DNA of 64,000 nt. Source: Streptomyces sp. HUAS CB01. Its GTDB lineage: Bacteria; Actinomycetota; Actinomycetes; Streptomycetales; Streptomycetaceae. The notes beneath the pieces were generated by a model. That model saw only the letters and a list, made by a program, of their open reading frames with translations. It was not told the DNA's origin and did not search any database. Location: NCBI RefSeq assembly GCF_030406905.1, contig NZ_CP129137.1, positions 434,001 to 498,000 of the forward strand. Direction: 5' to 3'. Of the stretch, positions 33,213 through 41,566 are shown piece by piece; the first letter of the stretch is position 1; each line of letters begins with the position of its first letter. The position numbers and the translations under genes were made by a program.

Positions 33213-34046
33213 ATGTCCAGGACTGCCGGCGGCCGTGCCCACCCGATCCGCGTTCTCGCCCTGCTCGCGGCGGCGGGCCTGTCGCTCACCGCCGGCTGCT
33301 CCTCCGGGGAGGAGGGGCCCGGCGAGGCGGCGGGCGGAGTGCCGGTGGTGGAGAAGGGGAAACTGACCACCTGTACCCACCTGCCCTATCCCCCGTTCCA
33401 GTTCGAACAGGGCGGCAAGGTCGTGGGCTTCGACGTCGCCCTCGTCGACCTGGTGGCGAAGGACCTCAAGGTCGAGCAGAAGATCCTCGACACACCTTTC
33501 GAGAACTTCAAGACGGGCGCGTTCCTGAACTCCGGCGAGTGCGACCTGGCCGCCGCCGGTATGACCATCACCGACGAGCGCAAGAAGAACGTCGACTTCT
33601 CCGTCCCGTACTTCGACGCCACCCAGGCGCTGCTCGCCACGAAGAAGAGCGGCGTCACCTCGCTGGCCGACGTCAAGGCCAAGGGCGCGAAGCTGGGCGC
33701 GCAGGCGGAGACGACCGGCGAGAGCTACGCGACGTCGCAGGGCTTCGACCCCGTGGCCTTCGAGAGTTCGGACGCCGTGCTCAACGGGCTGCGCACGGGG
33801 CAGGTCGACGCCGTCGTCATCGACTACCCGGTGGTGCAGGGCTGGCTAAAGGACAAGGCCAACGCGGACGCCTTCGTGCTCGGGCAGAACATCGAAACCG
33901 GCGAGCAGTACGGCTTCTCGGTGAAGAAGGGCAACGACAAGCTCCGCGCCGCCATCGACAAGGCGATCACGGACGCCAAGGCCGACGGCACGTACGACAA
34001 GCTCTACCGGCAGTGGATCGGGCCGCTGCCCGAGGGCCGGTCGTGA
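33213..34046 (+). CDS. amino-acid ABC transporter substrate-binding lipoprotein
   Basis: A 277-residue periplasmic-type binding protein anchored by lipid: signal with lipobox LTAGC at about residue 30. The SBP type 3 (HisJ/GlnH-like) fold is shown by THLPYPPFQFEQGGKVVGFDVALVD in two stretches, GMTITDERKKNVDFSVPY and DAVVIDYPVVQGWL. It should deliver a polar or cationic amino acid to the permease encoded next. The ATG at 33213 has GGAGGTC four bases upstream. The stop overlaps the permease GTG start in GTGA, showing translational coupling. Confidence 0.93.
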   Translation: MSRTAGGRAHPIRVLALLAAAGLSLTAGCSSGEEGPGEAAGGVPVVEKGKLTTCTHLPYPPFQFEQGGKVVGFDVALVDLVAKDLKVEQKILDTPFENFKTGAFLNSGECDLAAAGMTITDERKKNVDFSVPYFDATQALLATKKSGVTSLADVKAKGAKLGAQAETTGESYATSQGFDPVAFESSDAVLNGLRTGQVDAVVIDYPVVQGWLKDKANADAFVLGQNIETGEQYGFSVKKGNDKLRAAIDKAITDAKADGTYDKLYRQWIGPLPEGRS

Positions 34047-34843
34047 CCTCGCGGCTGACCCGGCGGCAGCGCCGCCGGGTGTCGCAGGGGATCCAGTACG
34101 CGGTCTTCGTCGCCGCGGTGGTCCTGATCGCCGTGCTGGCCGACTGGGACCGGCTTCGGAACCAGTTCGCGCAGAAGGACCTCGCGAGCGAGCTGTTCCC
34201 CGACATCATCACGATCGCGCTGCGCAACACGGTGGTGTACACGCTGTCGGGCTTCGCGTTCGGTCTGGTGCTGGGCATGGTCGTGGCGCTGATGCGGTTG
34301 TCGTCGGTGGCACCGTACCGCTGGGTGGCGAGCGTCTACATCGAGCTCTTCCGCGGTCTGCCCGCACTGCTCATCTTCATCTTCGTGGGGGTGGCCGTGC
34401 CGCTGGCCTTCCCGGGGACGGAGATCCCGGGCGGGGTGTACGGCAAGGTCGCTCTCGGTCTCGGGCTGGTGGCCGCCGCGTACATGGCCGAGACGATCAG
34501 GGCCGGGATCCAGGCCGTGCCCAAGGGGCAGATGGAGGCGGCGCGTTCACTGGGGTTCTCCCATGCCCGGGCTATGGTGTCGGTGATCATCCCGCAGGCC
34601 TTCCGGATCGTGATCCCCCCGCTGACGAACGAGTTGGTGCTGCTGTTCAAGGACTCGTCGCTGGTGCTCTTCCTCGGAGTGACGCTGAGCGAACGTGAAC
34701 TGACCAAGTTCGGCCGGGACCTGGCCAGTCAGACCGCCAACTCGACGCCGATCCTCGTCGCCGGGCTGTGCTACCTGCTGGTGACGATCCCGCTGAGCCT
34801 CGTCGTGCGCCGGCTGGAAGCCCGTACCGAGAAGGCCAGGTGA
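34043..34843 (+). CDS. amino-acid ABC transporter permease
   Basis: A 266-residue inner-membrane permease of the polar amino-acid (HisMQ) family with about five to six helices. The coupling helix is visible in [23 protein letters not shown]; the conserved EAA loop continues with [40 protein letters not shown] begins the transport domain. Only one permease is encoded, so it would work as a homodimer. The GTG at 34043 overlaps the previous stop by two bases, with GAGGG upstream. The ATPase gene starts eight bases after its stop. Confidence 0.93.
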   Translation: MTSRLTRRQRRRVSQGIQYAVFVAAVVLIAVLADWDRLRNQFAQKDLASELFPDIITIALRNTVVYTLSGFAFGLVLGMVVALMRLSSVAPYRWVASVYIELFRGLPALLIFIFVGVAVPLAFPGTEIPGGVYGKVALGLGLVAAAYMAETIRAGIQAVPKGQMEAARSLGFSHARAMVSVIIPQAFRIVIPPLTNELVLLFKDSSLVLFLGVTLSERELTKFGRDLASQTANSTPILVAGLCYLLVTIPLSLVVRRLEARTEKAR

Positions 34844-34851
34844 GGACCGGG

Positions 34852-35715
<864 letters not shown>

Positions 35716-35820
35716 ATCAGGCGCTACCACGGCGACCATCCGGGTGTCGGAAGTGTCCTCCGTTGATGACACCACTGTCCCCGTGCAGGAGATATGGGGG
35801 ACGTTCATCAGGACCCAGCC

Positions 35821-36161
35821 AGGGGACGCCCCGCTTCGGCGGGGTGGGGAACGGGTTCTGAGTCCCTGCTCCGACCTCAACTGGGTGCACGGATCCGCAC
35901 TGTTCACCTGAGCCAGCCTTTCTGCCGCGCTGGACAGCGGCGCGTGTGACTGTGACCAGGAAGGTTCGCCGATTCTCCGGCGGTGTGCAGGACCTCGGGC
36001 TCCACGTGGTGTGGTGCCCGAAGCACCGCGAATGCACGGCGCGGCCAACGCGGACCACGTCGGCGCGGCGAACGTCCTCAACAGGGCCGGGCCGGTCCTC
36101 TGCGCGGCGGCTTGGCCACCACGCAGGAAGCCCGCGCGTTTACGCGTGGGCGGAGTCACGA
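35821..36161 (+). mobile_element. decayed IS200/IS605-family element (TnpA and TnpB remnants)
   Basis: From about 35946 the frame reads MTVTRKVRRFSGGVQDLGLH then VVWCPKHRE, matching the N-terminus of the IS200/IS605 Y1 transposase (the HVVWCPKxR motif). At about 36025 the sequence switches to HGAANADHVGAANVLNRAGP, which matches the C-terminal end of TnpB (the ADxNAAxNI region). The bodies of both genes are missing. A CCCCGC TTCG GCGGGG hairpin at 35829-35844 and an imperfect GCCCGCGCG TTTA CGCGTGGGC hairpin at 36130-36151 followed by GGAGTCAC resemble the subterminal hairpins of such elements. It is therefore an internally deleted, PATE-like relic. Left boundary uncertain; the 35716-35820 stretch before it shows no gene. 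Confidence 0.6.
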
Positions 36162-36295
36162 CGGGGGACTTCGAGGGCTATGTCACCTTCGGCGCGGCCT
36201 TCGACTCCAAGCCGCTCCACAGGACCACGCGCCTCCACCCGCCCGAACGGGTGGTGATCGACGTCCGGCACCCGCCCGCCGGGGGCGGGGTCTGA
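36158..36295 (+). pseudogene. 3' fragment of an AMIN-like domain protein gene
   Basis: Directly after the presumed right end of the IS relic the plus frame reads TGDFEGYVTFGAAFDSKPLH and then PPERVVIDVRHP before the stop. This matches the end of AMIN-like beta-sandwich domains of Streptomyces lipoproteins (xGDFEGYVxFG ... PPRxVVDVxH). No signal peptide, start or upstream half of such a gene is present, so this is a truncated remnant, now read through from the TnpB remnant. The 109 bases after it show no gene. Confidence 0.5.
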
Positions 36296-36404
36296 CCGGG
36301 AACGGCGGGACCGGGTACCGAGCACCGGCCGCGGACGGCTCCGGGCCGCCGCGGCCGGCACGCGGTCGGACCGTGCGGTGCGGCCGCCCGGCGGGCGGAC
36401 TCGC

Positions 36405-37154
36405 TCACGCGGCGAAGATCTCCTCCAGCCGCCCCCGCCACGCCAGTTCGGCCTTCGCCGCGTCGGCCCCCGGCGCGAAGTCGTGGACACTCACGCCCAC
36501 CGGGGCGCCGAAGTGGTTGCGGCCGAAGACGCGGTACATCGCGTCCTCGGTGCGCAGCCCGACGAAGTACCGGTTGCGGTAGTCGAGGACCGCGTCGACC
36601 GGGCCCGTGCCCGGGAGGTCGAACCGCACGGTCGCGCCCTCCGCCGCACCGTCCGGGATGCCGAGCGCGCGGGTGACGACGTCGAGGGCGTCGGGAGCGA
36701 CGGAGGCGGCAGGCGCGTCCAGGGTGGCGAACGCGGCGGGACGGCCGGCGAAGTACGTCAGGTACTGGCGCAGGGTGTGCAGGTAGAAGTCGGTGTGCTT
36801 GTTCGCGCCGTCGTACTGGTTGTCCCAGTCGTCGACGAGGATTCCGCTGTGCACGTACCGCACCCGGCAGCCGCCGCCCTCGAGCGGCTCGACGAGGTGG
36901 TCGAGCTGGTTGAGGGTCTGGACGTCGATGCCCTCGACGTCCTCGGTGCGCGCGGTCAGCCGGCGCGGCGGGTCCCAGGCGGTGACGGTACCGCCGAAGG
37001 GTGCGGCGCCGCCCTCCCGCGGCTCGTACTCGACGGGCCACAGCCATCCGCCCGTACCGGTGGTGATGGCCTCCCAGACCTGCTCGGGGGCAGCCTCGAC
37101 CTCGAATTCGCGGACGATCTCGAACTCCCCGGACCGCATGGGTTCCTCGGACAT
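36405..37154 (-). CDS. SRPBCC (AHSA1/polyketide cyclase-like) family protein
   Basis: A 249-residue soluble protein. The N-terminal half is a START-like fold: FEIVREFEVEAAPEQVWEAI, TGGWLWPVEYEPREGG and the closing helix LHTLRQYLTYFAGRPAAF. The remaining 95 residues form a second, less clear segment ending FAPGADAAKAELAWRGRLEEI. Such proteins bind hydrophobic ligands or act as general stress helpers. The ATG at 37154 has GAGGAG upstream. It starts 22 bases after the stop of the ArsR regulator on the same strand; ArsR-SRPBCC pairs are very common in actinobacteria and are usually co-regulated. Confidence 0.88.
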   Translation of the reverse strand: MSEEPMRSGEFEIVREFEVEAAPEQVWEAITTGTGGWLWPVEYEPREGGAAPFGGTVTAWDPPRRLTARTEDVEGIDVQTLNQLDHLVEPLEGGGCRVRYVHSGILVDDWDNQYDGANKHTDFYLHTLRQYLTYFAGRPAAFATLDAPAASVAPDALDVVTRALGIPDGAAEGATVRFDLPGTGPVDAVLDYRNRYFVGLRTEDAMYRVFGRNHFGAPVGVSVHDFAPGADAAKAELAWRGRLEEIFAA

Positions 37155-37176
37155 GGTGACTCCTCGTGCTCGGCCG

Positions 37177-37827
37177 TCAGGCCGGTTCGGGCGGCGCCTC
37201 GACCGAGGCGGCGCGTGCGGGGTTTGCGGGGGACGCCTCGGGGCCGGGCCTGACCGTCGGATGGAGCGCCACGACGATCCGGTGGTCACGGCCGCCCTCC
37301 GCGTGCGGATCGTGGTACTTGGCGACGAGCGCGCTGACGCCGTGCGTCAGCTCCTCGACGAACGCGGCCCGGTCGGCGGCGGAGGCGAACCGCACGTCGG
37401 CGTCGAGGGCGTAGGTGGCGAGCCGCTTGCGGGCCTTCGCCGCCCCGGTGATCAGCGCCCCCACGTCACGGACCAGTCGGGCGGCGAGAGCCAGCAGCCA
37501 TCGGGCCGAGAGCTGGTCGCGGAAGCGGTCCGGATCGGGCTGCACCGGGGCCAGCGCGAGCGGGGAGATGACGTACGAAGCGGCAGTGGCGCGCATCAGC
37601 CGCTCGGTGACATTGCCCTTGCGGCGCTCCCCGGCCAGCTCGACCAGGCCGTGCCGCTCCAGGGCCTTCAGGTGGTAGTTCACCTTCTGCCTGGGCAGCC
37701 CGACCCGGCTCGCGAGCATGGCGGCCGACGCGGGGCCCGCGGCAAGCTCGGCGAGCAGCCTGGCCCGCATCGGGTCCAGCGACACGACGGCCGCCGACGG
37801 GTCCTCGATCACGGTCACGTCCAGCAT
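37177..37827 (-). CDS. ArsR/winged-helix family transcriptional regulator
   Basis: A 216-residue regulator. The winged helix is clear at about 15-85: DPMRARLLAELAAGPASAAM, then LPRQKVNYHLKALERHGLVEL and a basic wing ERRKGNVTE. No metal-binding Cys set is visible, so it belongs to the non-metal ArsR group that controls SRPBCC genes. The C-terminal half is helical and may dimerise. The ATG at 37827 has GGTGGGA upstream. The region before it contains an AT-rich patch (ACAAATAAAGTTTTC) typical of a promoter. It forms an operon with the SRPBCC gene. Confidence 0.88.
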   Translation of the reverse strand: MLDVTVIEDPSAAVVSLDPMRARLLAELAAGPASAAMLASRVGLPRQKVNYHLKALERHGLVELAGERRKGNVTERLMRATAASYVISPLALAPVQPDPDRFRDQLSARWLLALAARLVRDVGALITGAAKARKRLATYALDADVRFASAADRAAFVEELTHGVSALVAKYHDPHAEGGRDHRIVVALHPTVRPGPEASPANPARAASVEAPPEPA

Positions 37828-38027
37828 GGGTCCCACCCTTCCACCGAAAACTTTATTTGTCCAGAACTCTTTCCTTGTCGGTGGGCCCGCCGTCGCGACC
37901 GGTGGCTCAGGACGGCTGCTTCCGGAGCGGATCCCGGTGGATCGGGAAGCGGGCGCTCCGGGGCGGCGGCCGCACTGGCCCGGCTCGTGCCCCGGCCGGG
38001 GCTGCTCGGCCCCCGTGCCCCGGCGCG

Positions 38028-38240
38028 GCTCGGCCGGACGGGCACGGGCGCCCCGTACCAGGGGGGCCGCATCAGCGGGTGACCGTCGCGGACGAGGACG
38101 GCGCGGGAGACCCTCCAGCCGTGGTTGCCGGCGATCTTGCTGTCCGGGTACGTGATGCCGGGGTCGACGGTCTCGGACACCCAGCCGTGGCCCGGGCCGC
38201 GCGTGGGTTCGAACGCCGGTCGACAGCCGCGCAGTTGGTC
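38028..38240 (-). other. coding-like fragment in the 600-base ArsR/P450 spacer
   Basis: The spacer 37828-38428 lacks a complete gene, but the minus frame here reads like real protein: PGHGWVSETVDPGITYPDSK, then IAGNHGWRVSRAVLVRDGHP and LMRPPWYGAPVPV, with nearly all codons ending in G or C and a mix of Trp, Tyr, Asn and Asp not seen in shadow frames. No ribosome site or start fits. It may be a gene remnant or a small protein with an unusual start. The family is not recognised. Confidence 0.35.
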
Positions 38241-38428
38241 CGGGTCCGTCGATCCGGGCGACGAAGGAGCCGCAACCCGGCGGAGTGGATCCGGACGTGT
38301 GCGCCGCCGTTCCGGCCGGATCGCCGCGCCCACCGGCGGGCGGTCCTGGCAGAGTGGTCGTGCACACGTCGTGCAGGCGGAGACGCCGCCGGGTGCCCGG
38401 CGGTTCACGGCTCGGGGAGGCATCAGGG

Positions 38429-39823
38429 ATGACGGCGGAAACCGCACTGCCCGGACCGGATTCGGTGGTACGCGGTCCGCGGCGGCTGCCCGGCCTCGGC
38501 AATCTGCCGGCGTTCGCCCGCGATCCGCTCGCCTTCTTCACCGGGCTGCGCGACCGCGGGGACCTCGTGGACTGGCGGCTCGGGCCGCAACGGGCGCTGT
38601 TCGTGTCGCGTCCCGAGCACATCGGCGAGCTGCTCAAGGGTGTCGAGACGGTCTTCCGCCATCCCGAGCTCGGCTGGGCGTTCACCCTGCTTCTCGGAGA
38701 CGGTGTGGTGACGTCGGAGGGGCCGGCGTGGCGGCGCAAGCGGGCGCTGGTCCAGCCCGCGGTCCGCCCCCGGCAGGTGCGGTCGTACGCCGGGACGATG
38801 GCGGAGTGCGCCGCCGCGCTGGCGGACGGCTGGCGGCCGGGCCAGTGCGTCGACGTACGGCGCGAGATGCTGGCGCTCACTCAGCGGATCGCCGTGCGCA
38901 CGCTCTTCGGCGCCGAGACCGCGGGCCGGGAGGACGTGATCGGCTCGGCCATGGACGTCGCCCAGCGGGCGATCGGCGCCGAGTTCCGGGGGCTCACGCT
39001 GTTCCTGCCGGCGTGGGTCCCGACACCCGGCCGCCGTGCCCTGCGCGGGGCCGTCGGGGTGATCGACGCCGAGGTGGGCCGGGTGACCGAGCAGCGGCGG
39101 CGCAGCGGCGAGGAGCGGGACGACCTCCTCAGCAGGCTGCTGGCGGCGCGGGACGAGGAGGGCCGCCGGCTGTCGGACAAGGAGGTCCGTGACGAGGCGG
39201 TGACGCTCTACATCGGCGGGCACGAGACGACGGGGACGACTCTGGCCTGGGCCTGGTACCTGCTCTCCCGCAACCCCGGGGCACGCGCCAGGCTGGGCCG
39301 GGAGCTGGCGGACGTCCTGGGCGGCCGGACGCCCTCGTTCGACGATCTGCGCCTGCTGCCGTACACCGAGCAGATGGTGAAGGAGACCCTGCGGCTGTAC
39401 CCGCCGGTGTGGCTGATGACGGGCATCGCGAAGGAGGGTTCGACGCTGGGCGGGCTGCCGCTGGCCGAGGGCACGGTCGTCTGGTCCAGCCAGTGGAGCG
39501 CGCACCGGGATGCGCGGTGGTTCCCCGATCCCGGTGCGTTCCGCCCCGAGCGGTGGGAGGTGGACGCCGAGCCGGCGGTGCCGGATCACGCCTGGTTCCC
39601 GTTCGGCGGGGGTGCGCGCGCCTGTCTGGGGGCGCGGTTCGCGATGGTGGAGGCGGTGCTGGTGCTGGCGACGCTGGCGCAGCGCTTCCATGTCGATCTC
39701 GGTCCCGGCGAGGTTGCACCGCGTACGGGACTGACGCTCCAGCCCGGGTCGCCGATGCCGGCGCGGCTGCGGAATGTCGAACAGGACATTCCGGAGGCAC
39801 GTCTCACGAGGACTCAGGAGTAA
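38429..39823 (+). CDS. cytochrome P450
   Basis: A 464-residue soluble heme monooxygenase. The heme-binding loop is FPFGGGARACLGARFA, the I-helix oxygen-activation motif is YIGGHETTGTTLAW, the K-helix ExxR is KETLRLYPP, and FRPERW follows. The overall pattern, with the Glu/Thr I-helix and long N-terminal FPLGNL-like start (RRLPGLGNLPAFARDPLAFF), is close to actinobacterial P450s acting on terpenes or fatty acids, such as the pentalenene oxygenase type. The substrate is not given by sequence. The ATG at 38429 has GGAGG eight bases upstream. Electrons could come from the FprA-like reductase at 22.7-24.0 kb. No ferredoxin gene is adjacent. Confidence 0.92.
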   Translation: MTAETALPGPDSVVRGPRRLPGLGNLPAFARDPLAFFTGLRDRGDLVDWRLGPQRALFVSRPEHIGELLKGVETVFRHPELGWAFTLLLGDGVVTSEGPAWRRKRALVQPAVRPRQVRSYAGTMAECAAALADGWRPGQCVDVRREMLALTQRIAVRTLFGAETAGREDVIGSAMDVAQRAIGAEFRGLTLFLPAWVPTPGRRALRGAVGVIDAEVGRVTEQRRRSGEERDDLLSRLLAARDEEGRRLSDKEVRDEAVTLYIGGHETTGTTLAWAWYLLSRNPGARARLGRELADVLGGRTPSFDDLRLLPYTEQMVKETLRLYPPVWLMTGIAKEGSTLGGLPLAEGTVVWSSQWSAHRDARWFPDPGAFRPERWEVDAEPAVPDHAWFPFGGGARACLGARFAMVEAVLVLATLAQRFHVDLGPGEVAPRTGLTLQPGSPMPARLRNVEQDIPEARLTRTQE

Positions 39824-39837
39824 CAGGGAGGCCGATT

Positions 39838-39960
39838 ATGGCTGGTGGGACCTACCGTGAGCCATTGACATATGCCAGGTGCACCACCGTATCGAGTGTT
39901 GCCAAATCCCTTACGCGCCCCCGTTACCTGTGCAACAGTCGTAACCGGTCCATCTACTGA
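39838..39960 (+). CDS. possible 40-residue small protein
   Basis: ATG at 39838 follows GGGAGG by seven bases and lies 14 bases after the P450 stop. The frame gives 40 residues, MAGGTYREPLTYARCTTVSS and a basic second half ending RNRSIY. Codon use is much less GC-rich at third positions than in neighbours, and a TTGACA promoter-like hexamer lies inside it. It may be a real small peptide co-transcribed with the P450, or just the promoter region of the phosphatase gene that begins 36 bases later. No family is known to me. Confidence 0.35.
   Translation: MAGGTYREPLTYARCTTVSSVAKSLTRPRYLCNSRNRSIY
39865..39895 (+). promoter_or_regulatory. candidate promoter of the SpoIIE phosphatase gene
   Basis: A perfect TTGACA (39865-39870) and TATCGA (39890-39895) are 19 bases apart, about 100 bases before the phosphatase start at 39996. 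The surrounding 100 bases are markedly less GC-rich than the genes. An inverted TGTTGC/GCAACA pair brackets the expected transcription start. Confidence 0.45.
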
Positions 39961-39995
39961 GACCTGGCCATGCCGCGCCTGCATCGGAGTACGAC

Positions 39996-41444
39996 ATGCC
40001 GTCCCATCTGTTCGCGGACCGTTCCGCCCCGCAGCCTCCCCGGCGCGGCTCGGTGGACGAGCTGATCACGCAGACCCGGCGGCTGCGCGGAGACGTGGAC
40101 GCGGTCCGGCGCGACGCCGTGGTGGACGAGGACGACCCACAGGGTCGCTGGCAGCGGGCCCTGTGCGACCTGGCGGTCCACCAGCTCGACGACCTCGGGG
40201 CGCACTTGGGCCAGCTCAAGGAGGGGCTGCCCGCCCTGCGGGAGTCCGAGGAGTTGCTCGGCCCTGAGGAGTCAGCCCCGTACGAGGGGCCGGACCGTCG
40301 TACGGGTTCCCTCCTGAGCCGGGTCGGCAGTGCCGAGTGGAATCTGCTGACGGACGAGGCGAGTTGGTCCGAGGAACTGCACCAGATCTTCGGACGCCCC
40401 GCCGGCAGCGAGCCGATGACGCTGGACGAGCTGCCCTCCGTGGTGTTCGCCGAGGACCAGGGGTTGCTCACGGAGATGGTGACGGACTGCCTGGTCGACG
40501 GGAAGCCGATCGACGGGGAGTTCCGCATCGTCCGCACCGACGGACGCGTCCGTACGCTCCACATGATGGGCGAGCCGGTCCTCGACGCCGACGGCTGCAC
40601 CGCCTCGATGTGGGCGGTCCTCCGGGACGTGAGCGAACTGCGAAGGTCGCAGCGTGCGGTGCGCGAATCCCAGGACACACTGGCCCGACGGCAGCACGTC
40701 GACCGGACCGAGCGCCGGGTCGCGGCAGAGATGCACGAGGCGGTCCTCCCGCCGTGGCGCGGCTCGCTCAGCCTCCCGGGGAACGGTCCGGCGGTGCTGG
40801 ACCTGGCGGGCCACCACCTCCCTTCGTCGGACAGCGCGCTCATCGGCGGACAGTGGTTCGATGCCCGGGAACTGCCGGACGGAAGGGCCCTGTTGAGCGT
40901 GGGCGACCTGACCGGTCAAGGGGTCGCCGCGACCTCCACGATGGCGATGCTGCTGGGTGCGCTGCGGGCACTCGCCGTGGCGGGTATCCCACCGGGGCCT
41001 CTGATGGGCCATCTCAACGGGCTGCTGGACTCCTCGGCACATCCCGCGCTCGGCAGCGCGGTCTGCTGCCACTACGACCCGTCGACCCGGGTGCTCTCCT
41101 GGTCCCAGGCGGGACACCCTGCCCCGCTGCTGTTCCGCGGCGGGACGGGGCGTGCGCTGCCCCAGCCGGACGGCGTCCTGCTCGGTGCGACTGCCGGAGG
41201 GGCTTACGAGCAGGCGGAGACGGGCCTGCTGCCCGGCGATGTGCTGGTTCTGCACACGGACGGGCTGACGAGGGGGACGGGAGCCGCTCATGACGGCTCC
41301 GGTCGGGACCGTCTGCTCGCTCTCGCCCCCGGGCTCACCGTGGCCCGAAGCGCACAGGACTGCGCGCGGTTGATCGTGGAGGAGTTCGGGGAGAGCGAGC
41401 GTCAGGACGACGCCTGTGTGATGGTGGCCAGGGTCGGTCGCTAG
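39996..41444 (+). CDS. PAS domain-containing SpoIIE family (PP2C) protein phosphatase
   Basis: A 482-residue cytoplasmic signalling protein. A helical N-terminal segment covers about 1-95 with GRWQRALCDLAVHQLDDLGA, a PAS fold covers about 105-205 (VGSAEWNLLTDEASWSEELH, then GEFRIVRTDGRVRTLH), and the PP2C/SpoIIE catalytic domain covers about 235-480. Metal-binding acids are in the FDARELPDGR and SVGDLTGQGVAA region, HTDGLTRG and the late RQDDACVMVARV. Such phosphatases reverse phosphorylation of anti-anti-sigma factors. The RsbW-like ATPase at 24.3-24.9 kb is the kind of kinase it would oppose, but no STAS gene is nearby. The ATG at 39996 has GGAG six bases upstream. Confidence 0.92.
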   Translation: MPSHLFADRSAPQPPRRGSVDELITQTRRLRGDVDAVRRDAVVDEDDPQGRWQRALCDLAVHQLDDLGAHLGQLKEGLPALRESEELLGPEESAPYEGPDRRTGSLLSRVGSAEWNLLTDEASWSEELHQIFGRPAGSEPMTLDELPSVVFAEDQGLLTEMVTDCLVDGKPIDGEFRIVRTDGRVRTLHMMGEPVLDADGCTASMWAVLRDVSELRRSQRAVRESQDTLARRQHVDRTERRVAAEMHEAVLPPWRGSLSLPGNGPAVLDLAGHHLPSSDSALIGGQWFDARELPDGRALLSVGDLTGQGVAATSTMAMLLGALRALAVAGIPPGPLMGHLNGLLDSSAHPALGSAVCCHYDPSTRVLSWSQAGHPAPLLFRGGTGRALPQPDGVLLGATAGGAYEQAETGLLPGDVLVLHTDGLTRGTGAAHDGSGRDRLLALAPGLTVARSAQDCARLIVEEFGESERQDDACVMVARVGR

Positions 41445-41566
41445 GGGCGGTCACTACGGGCGACAGCGGGAACGCGCACCAGTCGTCCCGCGCACGGTGC
41501 AGCTGTCTTGGTCCTTCCCGGGCGCTCCTGACGCGGTCCGGCGCCGAGGTCCTCGGGCGGCGGCCC

